A DNA stretch of 64,000 nt from Schauerella aestuarii. Its GTDB lineage: Bacteria > Pseudomonadota > Gammaproteobacteria > Burkholderiales > Burkholderiaceae_B. Positions 43,787-52,847 of the stretch are shown here, one piece after another. Both the position numbers and the translations under genes were made by a program. The notes under the pieces were generated by a model. It was not told where the DNA came from. It ran no database searches and was given only the letters and a program-made list of their open reading frames with translations. Position 1 is the stretch's first letter. Each line of letters opens with the position of its first letter. Where the stretch lies: positions 496,001-560,000 of the forward strand of contig NZ_SIZW01000042.1 in assembly GCF_009866805.1 (NCBI RefSeq). The letters are read 5' to 3'.

Positions 43787-45082
43787 ATGGCCTTTCAGCC
43801 CATCTACATTATCGATGGCGCACGCACGCCATTCCTGAAAGCACGCAACGCGCCCGGTCCCTTTTCGGCCGGCGACCTGGCCACGCAGGCAAGCCGCGCC
43901 CTGCTGTTGCGCCAACCTTTTGCCGCTGGCGATATCGACGAGGTGATCCTCGGTTGTGCTGCGCCATCGGCCGACGAGACCAATATCGGCCGCGTCGTGG
44001 CGCTGCGGGCCGGTTGCGGCGAGCATGTGCCCGGCTGGACGGTGATGCGAAATTGCGCCTCCGGCATGCAGGCCCTCGATTCCGCGTTGCTCACATTGCA
44101 AGCGGGCCGCGCGCAGTTGGTGCTGGCGGGCGGCGTGGACGCGCTCTCGCGGGCCCCTTTGCTGGTTTCCGACGCCATGGTGGCGTGGCTCTCGCAATGG
44201 CGAGCCGCCTCATCGTGGCGTGCCAGGCTGGCCTTGATCAAGCGATTTCGACCGGCCGATCTGGCGCCCGTCATCGGTCTCTTGAAAGGGCTCAACGATC
44301 CCGTCGTCGGCTTGTCGATGGGCCAGACGGCCGAAAATCTGGCCGCGCGTTTCGGCATCGATCGGCTGGCGATGGACACCTATGCGCAGCGCAGCCACCG
44401 CCGCGCGCGCATCGCGCAATCGTCCGGCGCCTTTGCCGACGTGGTGGGCGTGACGGCCCTGTCCGGGGTACTGCACGATCGCGATGACGGCATTCGCGAC
44501 GATGCCACGCCCGAAAAACTGGCGCGATTGAAAGCCGTGTTCGATAAACCCTACGGCCAGATCACCGCGGGCAACAGCTCGCAGGTCACCGATGGCGCCG
44601 CCATGCTGGTACTCGCCAGTGCGGCCGCCGTCGACAAATGGCAGCTGCAACCCATCGGGCGCATTGTCGACGTGCAATGGGCCGGACTGGACCCCGCTCA
44701 GATGGGACTGGGTCCGGTACACGCTGCCACGCCGATCATGCAGCGCCACGGTCTGGGCCTGCACGATCTCGACCTCTGGGAAATCAACGAAGCTTTTGCA
44801 GCGCAGGTGCTCGCCTGCCTGGCCGCCTGGGAAAGCGACGACTATTGCCGCGAACATTTCGGCTGCGGTGCGTTCGGCACGCTGGATCAAGCGCGACTCA
44901 ACGTGGCGGGTGGCGCCATCGCGCTCGGTCATCCCGTGGGCGCATCGGGCGCGCGGATCGTGCTGCAACTGCTGCGCAATCTGCATGGCCGCGGTTTGCG
45001 CCGCGGCATGGCGGCCATTTGCATCGGCGGCGGCCAAGGCGGCGCCATGTTGATCGAAACACTCAATGGGAGCGCCTCATGA
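43787..45082 (+). CDS. fadA: Acetyl-CoA C-acyltransferase (thiolase, FadA/FadI-like)
   Basis: This 431-residue thiolase has the nucleophile Cys in MRNCASGMQAL, GQTAENLA, the His in GGAIALGHPVGASGAR and the second Cys in AICIGGGQGGAM. It cleaves 3-ketoacyl-CoA to acetyl-CoA plus a chain shortened by two carbons. ATG 43787 has GAGG 8 nt upstream. Its stop overlaps the fadB ATG, so thiolase and multifunctional subunit are coupled in the order A-B. Confidence 0.94.
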   Translation: MAFQPIYIIDGARTPFLKARNAPGPFSAGDLATQASRALLLRQPFAAGDIDEVILGCAAPSADETNIGRVVALRAGCGEHVPGWTVMRNCASGMQALDSALLTLQAGRAQLVLAGGVDALSRAPLLVSDAMVAWLSQWRAASSWRARLALIKRFRPADLAPVIGLLKGLNDPVVGLSMGQTAENLAARFGIDRLAMDTYAQRSHRRARIAQSSGAFADVVGVTALSGVLHDRDDGIRDDATPEKLARLKAVFDKPYGQITAGNSSQVTDGAAMLVLASAAAVDKWQLQPIGRIVDVQWAGLDPAQMGLGPVHAATPIMQRHGLGLHDLDLWEINEAFAAQVLACLAAWESDDYCREHFGCGAFGTLDQARLNVAGGAIALGHPVGASGARIVLQLLRNLHGRGLRRGMAAICIGGGQGGAMLIETLNGSAS

Positions 45083-47106
45083 CCGCATTCGAAGATCGGG
45101 CGCGCGGCCCCCTGGCGGCAACGGCCGTCGACATCGGGCACGCCTTGCGCAATTGGCGCGCCGAGCAGGAAAGCGACGGCCTGTTATGGCTCACCTTCGA
45201 CCGCGCCGAACATACCGTGAATGCCTTGTCGGCCGAAGTGCTCGACGAGCTCGATCACATCCTGGCCTATTTCGAACGCCACGTGCCCACGGGCATGATC
45301 ATCCAGAGCGCCAAGCGCACCGGCTTCATCGTGGGTGCGGACATCGACGCGTTTGCCGCACTGACTACCGTGCAGGATGCACGCGTATTGATCGCGAGCG
45401 GTTGGGACACCTTCGATCGGCTGGCGCGCGCGCCCTACCCCACGCTTGCGTTGATCCGCGGACATTGCCTGGGTGGCGGCCTGGAGCTGGCACTGGCCTG
45501 CCGCTACCGCATCGTGGTGGACGAACCGGGCACCACACTCGGTTTGCCTGAAGTGATGCTGGGGATTTTTCCCGCCTGGGGCAGCATGGCGCGCCTGCCG
45601 GCATTGATCGGCGCCCCGCAGGCGCTCGATCTGATGCTGTCGGGCCGCACCCTCACCCCTGCACGCGCCAGCCGCGCCGGCATCGTTGATCTGCGCGTGC
45701 CGGCCCGGGTGATGCATGCAAGCGCGCGGGGTCTCGTCTCTTCCAAACGCCGACCGGCACGCGCGCGCGGCTGGCGGGCGCTCACCAATCTGCCGCCCTT
45801 CAAAAAACTGGTTGCCGTGCAAGCGCGCAAATCCGTGGACAAACGCGATCCCTATCATCACTACGATGCGCCCCGCGCGATCATCGAATGCTGGTCCGAA
45901 CATGGTGGCAATCCCTTGCGGGCGCCACCACTGATCGAGTCCATCGTCAACGGCGACACCGCACGCGAATTGCTGCGCGTGTTCCGCTTGCGCGAACGGC
46001 TGAAAGGCCAAGGCAGGCAAAGCAGCGAATCGGACGACGGCATCCGGCAGGTTCACGTCATCGGCGCCGGCGTCATGGGCGGCGATATCGCCGCATGGTG
46101 TGCACTCAAAGGACTGCGTGTCACCTTGCAGGACACCGATCCCGCCCGGATCGGCGCAGCATTGGCCCGCGCCACCAAGCTCTTCGCGCGTCGCGCAGGG
46201 TCGCCCCTGGAAGCGCGCAACGCGTTCGATCGCTTGACCCCGGATGCCCGCGGCGATGGCGTGCCACGCGCCGATCTGATCATCGAGGCCATCGTCGAAC
46301 GCGTCGACGCCAAACAAGCCCTCTACGCGTCGCTTGCGCCGCGCATGCGGCCCACCGCCATCCTGGCGACCAATACGTCGAGCCTGTCGCTGGCCACGTT
46401 GCGTGAGGGTCTGGCACAACCCGCTCGCTTCATCGGCATCCACTTCTTCAATCCCGTCGCACGCATGCCGCTCGTCGAAGTGGTGAGCGATGCACAGACC
46501 GACCCGCAAGTGTTGCGGCAGACCAACCAACTCATTGCCGCGCTCGACAAACTTCCGCTCCCGGTGTCAGACTCGCCTGGCTTTCTGGTCAATGCGGTAC
46601 TGGCGCCTTATATGCTCGAAGCGATGCGTTGTCTTGATGAAGGGATGACACCCGAAACGGTGGATGCGGCGATGGTGGCCTTCGGCATGCCGTTGGGACC
46701 GATCGAACTCGCCGATCGCGTGGGGCTCGACGTGGCACTTGCCGCCGGTGAGCAACTCAGCGTCGGCCAGGCCGCTCCTGGCGCGTTGACGCGTTTGACC
46801 ACAGCGGGTCATCTGGGCGCCAAGACGGGCCGCGGCTTTTACGTGTGGCGCAACGACAAACCCGTCAAGGTTGGCGCCGCCACGCCGCCTCCCCGACTGG
46901 CCGATCGCCTGCTTGCACCGCTCACCCGTCAGGCCCAGGCTTGCGTGGCTGCCGGCGTAGTGAGCGATCCCGACATGGCCGATGCCGGCCTGATCTTCGG
47001 CGCCGGATTCGCGCCCTTCACCGGCGGCCCCCTGCACTTGCACCAACACAACCAACACCGGGCCGATAAGCCCGGGCACGTCGTCGCACCCACAAGCAGT
47101 ACCTGA
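45079..47106 (+). CDS. fadB: Multifunctional enoyl-CoA hydratase / 3-hydroxyacyl-CoA dehydrogenase (FadB/FadJ-like)
   Basis: This 675-residue fusion has an N-terminal crotonase domain (GADIDAFAALT, GHCLGGGLELALACRYRI as core GGGLELALACRY, PEVMLGIFPAWGS with the catalytic Glu). A dehydrogenase domain follows with VIGAGVMGGDIAAWCAL and the His in IHFFNPVARMPLVEVV. The C-terminal dimer domain ends in a His/Gln-rich tail (GGPLHLHQHNQHRADK). It is shorter than E. coli FadB (729). It is coupled to fadA through ATGA. Confidence 0.94.
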   Translation: MTAFEDRARGPLAATAVDIGHALRNWRAEQESDGLLWLTFDRAEHTVNALSAEVLDELDHILAYFERHVPTGMIIQSAKRTGFIVGADIDAFAALTTVQDARVLIASGWDTFDRLARAPYPTLALIRGHCLGGGLELALACRYRIVVDEPGTTLGLPEVMLGIFPAWGSMARLPALIGAPQALDLMLSGRTLTPARASRAGIVDLRVPARVMHASARGLVSSKRRPARARGWRALTNLPPFKKLVAVQARKSVDKRDPYHHYDAPRAIIECWSEHGGNPLRAPPLIESIVNGDTARELLRVFRLRERLKGQGRQSSESDDGIRQVHVIGAGVMGGDIAAWCALKGLRVTLQDTDPARIGAALARATKLFARRAGSPLEARNAFDRLTPDARGDGVPRADLIIEAIVERVDAKQALYASLAPRMRPTAILATNTSSLSLATLREGLAQPARFIGIHFFNPVARMPLVEVVSDAQTDPQVLRQTNQLIAALDKLPLPVSDSPGFLVNAVLAPYMLEAMRCLDEGMTPETVDAAMVAFGMPLGPIELADRVGLDVALAAGEQLSVGQAAPGALTRLTTAGHLGAKTGRGFYVWRNDKPVKVGAATPPPRLADRLLAPLTRQAQACVAAGVVSDPDMADAGLIFGAGFAPFTGGPLHLHQHNQHRADKPGHVVAPTSST

Positions 47107-47120
47107 GGAGGCAGTCCACC

Positions 47121-48380
47121 ATGCGTAGTTCGTCAATGCCCTTGAGAACCCTTTCAACGCTTGTCATGTCGATGGGCGCGCTAAGCGCTCACGCCGCAGG
47201 CTTTCAGTTGTTCGAACAGAACAATAGTGGCTTGGGTAACGCTTATGCGGGATCGGCCGCCATCGCCGAAGATGCCAGCACGATCTACTTCAATCCGGCC
47301 GGCATGAGCCTGCTGGATGGGATCAACGTATCGGGCGGCGTCAGCCTCATCAAGCCGTCGTTCAAATTTTCCGACAGCGGCCTGTCGCGCAATCCAACCG
47401 CGCTCGGCGGCGGCCGCCCCACGGGCGGATCGGGTGGCGATCCAGGCACATTGGGCGTCGTGCCCAACGGGTATGTGTCGTGGCAAGTCAACGATCGCTG
47501 GCACGTGGGCGTGGGCGTGGGTGCGCCGTTCGGATCGATGACCAAATACGATGCCGGTTGGGCAGGTCAATATCAAAGCCGCAAGTTCGACGTCAAAACG
47601 TATAACGTCAATCCGTCGGTGTCGTACCGTGTGACCGACACGTTCTCGCTCGGCGCCGGCGTGAACTGGCAACGGCTGGAAGCAGAGTACGAGCGTCAGG
47701 CCATCCTGCCGCCCGGGTTGCTCACCCCGGCCGACGTCACGATGAGCGGCGATGCGTGGGGCTGGAACGCCGGCGCGATGTGGCAAGCCACAGATAAAAC
47801 ACGCGTCGGCCTCTCGTACCGCTCGAAGGTGCGGCACAAGGTCGATGGCAACACCGAAGTGGGTCCGCTGAAGGTCGATGCCAAGACCAGCGTCGACTTC
47901 CCCGATACTGCCATCCTCAGCCTGGTGCAGAACCTGAACAGCCGCTGGGATCTGCTGGCCGACGTGTCCTGGACCGGCTGGAGCAGTATTCCCGAGTTGC
48001 GGATTCGCAATAGCGGCGGGCTGCCCGACGATGCGCTCAAGCTCGAGTTCAACGATGCATGGCGGATCGCACTCGGCGCCAACTACAAGATCAACGAAGC
48101 GTGGAAATGGAAGGTTGGCGTTGCATGGGATCAAACGCCCGTGTCCAGTTCGCGCTATCGGCCCGTGTCGCTGCCCGATAACGACCGCTGGTGGTTCGCC
48201 ACCGGCATTCAGTGGCAGGCGACCAAGAGCACCACCATCGATCTCGGCTACAGCTATCTCTATCTGGATAAAACCAAGATCAACAACGATGGTGAAAACC
48301 AGGTGCAGAAAGGCCTCGTGAACGGTCAGTACAACAGTCACGGCAACGTGGTCGGCCTGCAGGTTTCCTCACGCTTCTGA
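47121..48380 (+). CDS. fadL: FadL/OmpP1/TodX-family outer membrane fatty acid transporter
   Basis: This 419-residue outer membrane barrel has a signal peptide ending SAHA-A. The plug region has AGFQLFEQNNSGLGNAYAGSAA and the family motif STIYFNPAGMSLL (NPA). The barrel ends in a terminal Phe (GLQVSSRF), the usual assembly signal. It should admit long-chain fatty acids. GAGGAGG precedes ATG 47121, 14 bp after fadB, so uptake and beta-oxidation share one transcript. Confidence 0.94.
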   Translation: MRSSSMPLRTLSTLVMSMGALSAHAAGFQLFEQNNSGLGNAYAGSAAIAEDASTIYFNPAGMSLLDGINVSGGVSLIKPSFKFSDSGLSRNPTALGGGRPTGGSGGDPGTLGVVPNGYVSWQVNDRWHVGVGVGAPFGSMTKYDAGWAGQYQSRKFDVKTYNVNPSVSYRVTDTFSLGAGVNWQRLEAEYERQAILPPGLLTPADVTMSGDAWGWNAGAMWQATDKTRVGLSYRSKVRHKVDGNTEVGPLKVDAKTSVDFPDTAILSLVQNLNSRWDLLADVSWTGWSSIPELRIRNSGGLPDDALKLEFNDAWRIALGANYKINEAWKWKVGVAWDQTPVSSSRYRPVSLPDNDRWWFATGIQWQATKSTTIDLGYSYLYLDKTKINNDGENQVQKGLVNGQYNSHGNVVGLQVSSRF

Positions 48381-48500
48381 GGCCGGCCGCCTTGCCGTCC
48401 TGGGCCCGCTGGCGGCGGGCCTGCTAGACTGCGCGGTGGCGCGTATCGCCTGGGCGGGGTGTTCCCGCGCCACTCGCGCGCCTTCTGACCGTTGCCCTCC

Positions 48501-50189
48501 ATGACCTCTGCACCCGCCTCCCCTGCCGCCCTTGCCTTCGGCGGCCTGCCGCTTTCAGCACCCTTGCTGCTCGCCCTCGAACGTTTGTCGTTCACTGCGA
48601 TGACGCCCATCCAGGCCGCAACCCTGCCGTTCATCCTGGCGGGCCGCGACATCATCGCGCGCGCCAAGACCGGCAGCGGCAAGACTGCCGCATTTGCGCT
48701 GGGTACGCTGCAGAAGATCGACACCGCAAGTGCGACCACGCAGGCGCTGATCCTGTGCCCGACCCGCGAGCTGGCCGACCAGGTGGCGCAAGCCATCCGC
48801 CAACTGGCGCAAACGATTCCTAATTTGCGGGTGTTGACGTTGTGCGGCGGCGTGCCGATCCGCGGTCAGGTCGAATCGTTGCAACGCGGCGCGCATATTG
48901 CCGTGGGCACGCCAGGCCGCGTGCTCGATCTGCTGGATCGCGAGGCGCTGAACGTGTCGGGCATTTCCACGTTGGTGCTCGACGAAGCGGATCGCATGGT
49001 GGACATGGGGTTCTATGAAGATATCGCCCGTGTGGCGAGCCACTGCCCGACGGCCCGCCAGACGCTGTTGTTCTCGGCCACCTATCCGGAAAATATCCGC
49101 AAGCTGACCACGCGCCTGCTGCGCAGTCCGCAAGAAATCACCGTGGATGCCGAGCGCGCGCCGCAGGCCATCACGCAGAAGTTTTTCGAGATCGATCCCA
49201 GCGCGCGGCTTGCAGCGGTGGTGCAGTTGCTCTCCCATTTCCGCCCGGAAAGCGCGCTGGCATTTTGCAATACCAAAGCCGGCTGCCGCGAGCTGACCGA
49301 ATATCTGCACGCCGCCGGCATCAGTGCCCTGGCGTTGCACGGCGATCTTGAGCAACGCGATCGCGACGAGGTGCTGGTGCAATTCACGCAACGCAGTTGC
49401 GTGGTGTTGGTGGCGACCGATGTAGCCGCCCGCGGTCTGGATATCGCCGACCTTGCCCTGGTGATCAATGTTGAGGTCAGTCCGGATCAGGACGTGCACG
49501 TGCATCGTATCGGCCGCACGGGCCGCGCGGATCGCACGGGCATTGCGCTGACCTTGTGCGCCCCCGAAGAGATGCAATGGGCCACGCAGATCGAAGCGTT
49601 TCAGCCCACACGGCTGGAATGGGCGAAGCTTGCCGACTATCCGGCGGACGTGCGTCAACCGCTCAAGGCGTCGATGATGACGTTGCTGATTCTGGGCGGC
49701 AAGCGCGACAAGCTGCGTCCCGGTGACGTGCTGGGTGCGCTCACCGGTGAAGCGGGGCTGTCGAAAGAGGAAGTGGGCAAGATCGCCGTGGGCGACGCGG
49801 TGAGCTATGTGGCCGTGGCGCGCGCTGCGGCCGGCCGGGCGATGGAAGCGCTGGCGAACGGCCAGATCAAGGGTAAGAAGTTTCGCATCCGCATGCTGGG
49901 TGTGGATGGCCAGGGCCGGCCCGCCGATGGCGGCAAGCCGGAAGCAGGCCTGTCCATGCCGGCCCGCACGGGCGCCAAGTCTGGCGATCGGGAAGCCCCC
50001 CGCCGCGCAACCGGCGCTCGGCCCCCGCGCAGTGGCGCCGGTAATCAGGCAGGCGCCGGCGCGCCGTCATGGAGCAAGCCACAGCCGCGTTCGGGGTCGG
50101 GTAGCGGTTCGGGCGCGCCGCGCCGGGACGACGGCCGGGCGCGTCCGGCCGGCTCGTCGGCTCAGAAGCGCTCGAAACCTGCGAGATAA
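48501..50189 (+). CDS. dbpA: DEAD-box RNA helicase DbpA with basic Gly/Ser-rich tail
   Basis: This 562-residue helicase has Walker A AKTGSGKT (about 55-62), PTRELA, VLDEADRM, SAT in FSATYPE and HRIGRTGRADRTG. The DbpA-type RNA-binding domain follows (KLRPGDVLGALTGEAGL, then GQIKGKKFRIR), which targets 23S rRNA hairpin 92. After it comes an extra 90-residue Arg/Gly/Ser/Pro tail not present in E. coli DbpA (457 residues). The ribosome site before ATG 48501 is poor. Its last 28 bp overlap the converging gene. Confidence 0.93.
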   Translation: MTSAPASPAALAFGGLPLSAPLLLALERLSFTAMTPIQAATLPFILAGRDIIARAKTGSGKTAAFALGTLQKIDTASATTQALILCPTRELADQVAQAIRQLAQTIPNLRVLTLCGGVPIRGQVESLQRGAHIAVGTPGRVLDLLDREALNVSGISTLVLDEADRMVDMGFYEDIARVASHCPTARQTLLFSATYPENIRKLTTRLLRSPQEITVDAERAPQAITQKFFEIDPSARLAAVVQLLSHFRPESALAFCNTKAGCRELTEYLHAAGISALALHGDLEQRDRDEVLVQFTQRSCVVLVATDVAARGLDIADLALVINVEVSPDQDVHVHRIGRTGRADRTGIALTLCAPEEMQWATQIEAFQPTRLEWAKLADYPADVRQPLKASMMTLLILGGKRDKLRPGDVLGALTGEAGLSKEEVGKIAVGDAVSYVAVARAAAGRAMEALANGQIKGKKFRIRMLGVDGQGRPADGGKPEAGLSMPARTGAKSGDREAPRRATGARPPRSGAGNQAGAGAPSWSKPQPRSGSGSGSGAPRRDDGRARPAGSSAQKRSKPAR

Positions 50190-50899
50190 CGCCATTGGCC
50201 GGGAGCCAGGCCGGCCAATGGCAGCCGGCCGATCCGCAACCGCCGCATTCCGGTGACGGTCAATCCGGCGGCTTCGCACCGCTCGGCGATCTCGCCCTTC
50301 TCCGGCGTCTTCAGCGCGAAGCGCAATTGCCCTTCGCTCTGCCAACTCACTTTCGCCTGAGCTTTCCTGTCGCCGCTCGAACTGCGCGCCAGTTGCGTGA
50401 TTACGTCACGATCCGCCGCAGCATCACCCGTGACCGACACCACGTACTCGTGTTCGATTTCGGAGGCGTCGGTCACGAGCTTGCGCTTGATCCGGAAATC
50501 CTGGGTGAGCACCACGAGGCCGCTGGCCCCGGTTTCGAGCGGCGTCACCAATTCGAGTCGCTTGAAATGGATGCGCCGGATCGCGGCCGCGCCTTCCGGG
50601 CCATGTGCGACTTGGTTGGCCGCCACGAGCAACGCGATGTAGGCGTCGATCACGCCATCATCCAGGCGCGTCGTCAACCCTTCGGGTTTGTTCAGCAGGA
50701 ACGTGGCTGGCGGAATGTCCGCCGTGGTGGCCTCGTCGGACAAGGCGACCACTTGACCGGGCTGGACGCGCTCGCCCGGCTGCTCGACGACGCGGCCGTC
50801 GACCGATACCCACCCACATTCGATGTAGCGCTCGGCTTGTGCCCGCGAGCACGCAAATTGATCGGCGACCTGCTTGGCCAGACGCACTGTTTCGTTCAT
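50162..50899 (-). CDS. S4-domain RNA pseudouridine synthase homologue (RsuA/RluF-like) with altered catalytic motif
   Basis: This 245-residue protein has an N-terminal S4 RNA-binding domain (about residues 5-55) and an RsuA/RluF-type domain (LLNKPEGLTT at 68-77). The universal motif that carries the catalytic Asp (G-R-L-D-x-x-T-x-G-L) reads T-P-L-E-T-G-A-S-G-L at 119-128, so Asp is replaced by Glu122 and the preceding Arg by Pro. The motif is otherwise alignable and followed by LVVLTQD. Either activity is altered, or this subfamily binds RNA only. Confidence 0.82.
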   Translation of the reverse strand: MNETVRLAKQVADQFACSRAQAERYIECGWVSVDGRVVEQPGERVQPGQVVALSDEATTADIPPATFLLNKPEGLTTRLDDGVIDAYIALLVAANQVAHGPEGAAAIRRIHFKRLELVTPLETGASGLVVLTQDFRIKRKLVTDASEIEHEYVVSVTGDAAADRDVITQLARSSSGDRKAQAKVSWQSEGQLRFALKTPEKGEIAERCEAAGLTVTGMRRLRIGRLPLAGLAPGQWRYLAGFERF

Positions 50900-50973
50900 A
50901 GGACGGAAAGCTTCGATACAAGACGCTAGCGCGCAATGTGCCATTGTAGGCGCGTGTGCTCGACCCCGAATGC

Positions 50974-51002
50974 TTGAGTAATTGCGTGGCCTTTTGCATA
51001 AT
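50974..51002 (+). promoter_or_regulatory. Sigma70-like promoter of the DoxX gene
   Basis: TTGAGT at 50974-50979 is followed after 17 bp by CATAAT at 50997-51002. It lies about 78 bp upstream of ATG 51080 and reads toward the DoxX gene. Confidence 0.55.
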
Positions 51003-51079
51003 GCGAATCACTTTCGGGCAATCGCTTGCAAAGCAGCCCGGTCTTCGATCGGACGCATAACTTTTTTAAGAAGAACACC

Positions 51080-51484
51080 ATGATTAAATCCGACGACGCG
51101 GGCAAGTTGGTTATTCGAGTTGCCTTGGGCGTACTGATCCTTTTGCACGGTCTGTTCAAAATCAAAAGCGGCGTGGGTGGCATTGCCGGCATGTTGTCGT
51201 CGCACGGCTTGCCGGGGTTCCTCGCCTACTTCGTCCTGGTCGGCGAAGTCGTGGCGCCCGTGCTGATGATCATCGGCCTGTTCACGCGCATCGCCGGCTG
51301 GGTGATCGCGATCAACATGCTGGTCGCCATCGGTCTGGCCCACATGGGCAGCATCGCCAGCTTCACCGGTCAAGGCGGCTGGGCGCTTGAGTTGCAAGGG
51401 ATGTTCCTGTTTGCATCGATCGCCGTTGCGCTTTTCGGTGCCGGGCGCTTCAGCGTCGGCGGCACGGGCGGACGCTACAACTAA
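51080..51484 (+). CDS. DoxX-family inner membrane protein
   Basis: This 134-residue protein has four hydrophobic helices. The family pattern is clear: VIRVALGVLILLHGLFKI, FVLVGEVVAPVLMIIGL with the conserved GE and GLFTR. DoxX proteins are poorly defined membrane proteins linked to quinone or redox stress. AAGAAG lies upstream of ATG 51080. It is monocistronic, between a sigma70-like promoter and a strong terminator. Confidence 0.88.
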   Translation: MIKSDDAGKLVIRVALGVLILLHGLFKIKSGVGGIAGMLSSHGLPGFLAYFVLVGEVVAPVLMIIGLFTRIAGWVIAINMLVAIGLAHMGSIASFTGQGGWALELQGMFLFASIAVALFGAGRFSVGGTGGRYN

Positions 51485-51501
51485 CAGCTACTCATGCAGT
51501 C

Positions 51502-51526
51502 AAAAGGCCCCTCTCGGGGCCTTTTT
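51502..51526 (+). terminator. Rho-independent terminator after the DoxX gene
   Basis: Arms AAAAGGCCCC (51502-51511) and GGGGCCTTTT (51516-51525) enclose a TCTC loop, and the stem runs directly into a T5 tract. This is a textbook intrinsic terminator 18 bp after the DoxX stop. Confidence 0.92.
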
Positions 51527-51688
51527 CAATGCTGCGCGCTGATGCGCCCACAGTAACCGCTCGGTACTCGCTCGGTATTTCGGTATGTGCTCAAAAGCCG
51601 CTCAAGAGCCAATCCGTAGCCGATCCGTAGCCCTTCAGGAGCCGGATTCGGGGCGGGGGCTGCCAGACCAACCCGTCGCCTGGCGCGA

Positions 51689-52093
51689 TTAACGATACTG
51701 GCGCGTGGGCGGCGGTGTATAGCGTGGCGGCGTGACCGGACGCGTGGGTTGAATGGGCTCGACGGCCCGCATACCCGGCGATGGCGCCGCGCGTTGCGGG
51801 GTGATCGCGGGCGCTCGCGGTGTTGTTTGCGTGCTTGCCGCACCGGGATTGGGCACCACACGCACGGGCGATGGTGCACGCTGCATGTTCGTCTCACCCG
51901 TAACGGTTGAAGGCGGCGAATAAACCGCTGCAGGCGCCGGTTGCGTGGTTTGCATGCCCTGCGCGACCGCTGCACCGCCCCCCGTCGCCAATCCCAACAT
52001 CAATGCGATGCCGATCGCGCGCGAACCTGGCGCGACAATGCGCCCGTGCATCGACGTGGCGCCCTGAGTGGCAGGAAATAGCCGTGTGCTCAT
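51689..52093 (-). CDS. Exported Pro/Thr/Ala-rich low-complexity protein, 134 aa
   Basis: I do not recognise this protein. It has an N-terminal hydrophobic segment (AIGIALMLGLATGGGAAVAQG, about residues 26-46) that looks like a signal peptide. The remaining 85 residues are rich in Pro, Thr, Ala, Arg and Gln with no Cys, which suggests an unstructured periplasmic or cell-surface segment. GGGAG lies 7 nt before ATG 52093, which supports expression. It is divergent from the peroxiredoxin gene. Confidence 0.6.
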   Translation of the reverse strand: MSTRLFPATQGATSMHGRIVAPGSRAIGIALMLGLATGGGAAVAQGMQTTQPAPAAVYSPPSTVTGETNMQRAPSPVRVVPNPGAASTQTTPRAPAITPQRAAPSPGMRAVEPIQPTRPVTPPRYTPPPTRQYR

Positions 52094-52274
52094 GTTGTGC
52101 TCCCAATAAAGGTGCTATGCATTGAACCGTTGCGGCGGTTGCCTGCTGCAATCGGTAGCTCAGCGCAGGCAAGCAAGGGCTGAGCCCGCGCGAAGAGCCG
52201 CCTGTGGACGCAACGGCTTGAGCGATAATGAGCGCATCGGCCCCGTCGGCCGGCAGCTCGATAAAGGGAAAGGA

Positions 52275-52847
52275 ATGCGCACGATCGCGAAAAAACGTGT
52301 AGTTGCCGGTGTGCTCGCCTTGAGTGCCAGCGCTTTCTTCAGTCTGGCGGGCGCCGTTGCACAGGCAGCGTTGCCGCTGGGTCATGCCGCGCCCGACTTC
52401 AAGGCGGAAGCGGCCAAAGGGGGCCAACCCTTTACATTCGATCTCGCCGCCACGCTCGCCAAGGGTCCGGTCGTGCTGTATTTCTATCCCGCGGCGTTTA
52501 CGTCGGGCTGCACGATCGAAGCGCGCAACTTTGCCGAGGCCATTCCTCAATACACCGCACTGGGTGCTACGGTGGTTGGGGTATCTGGGGATGACATCGG
52601 TACCCTCAAACGCTTTTCCGAAAGCGAATGCCAGGGCAAGTTTGCGGTCGCCGCCGACAAGGACGGCCGCATCATGAAGGCCTACGATGCAGCGGGCAGC
52701 ATATCGGCCACGTCGGCGCAGCGCATCTCGTATGTGATCACGCCCGACGGCAAGGTGATCGAGGCCTACGCGGCCTCGAGTCCCGACCGCCACGTGGCCG
52801 AGACGCTGCAGGCCCTGAAAACCTGGCGAACCAAGAATCCGCAGTAG
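52275..52847 (+). CDS. Exported peroxiredoxin (BCP/PrxQ-like)
   Basis: This 190-residue thioredoxin-fold peroxidase has a cleavable signal peptide (about 1-31, ending VAQA-A), so it acts in the periplasm. The peroxidatic Cys79 is in YFYPAAFTSGCTIEA and a likely resolving Cys119 in FSESECQGKF. The Arg in SAQRISYVI fits the active-site Arg. Most BCP proteins are cytoplasmic, so export is notable. AAAGGGAAAGGA precedes ATG 52275. Confidence 0.88.
   Translation: MRTIAKKRVVAGVLALSASAFFSLAGAVAQAALPLGHAAPDFKAEAAKGGQPFTFDLAATLAKGPVVLYFYPAAFTSGCTIEARNFAEAIPQYTALGATVVGVSGDDIGTLKRFSESECQGKFAVAADKDGRIMKAYDAAGSISATSAQRISYVITPDGKVIEAYAASSPDRHVAETLQALKTWRTKNPQ

Noticed and set aside
48403-48421. Hairpin GGCCCGC/GCGGGCC between fadL and dbpA
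   Set aside because: Only 7 bp of stem and no T tract follow. In GC-rich DNA this is expected by chance, so it is not listed as a terminator.
51585-51640. Duplicated CGGTATTTCGG-like and ATCCGTAGCC motifs near the Pro-rich gene
   Set aside because: They are small local duplications with no dyad and no link to a gene start.
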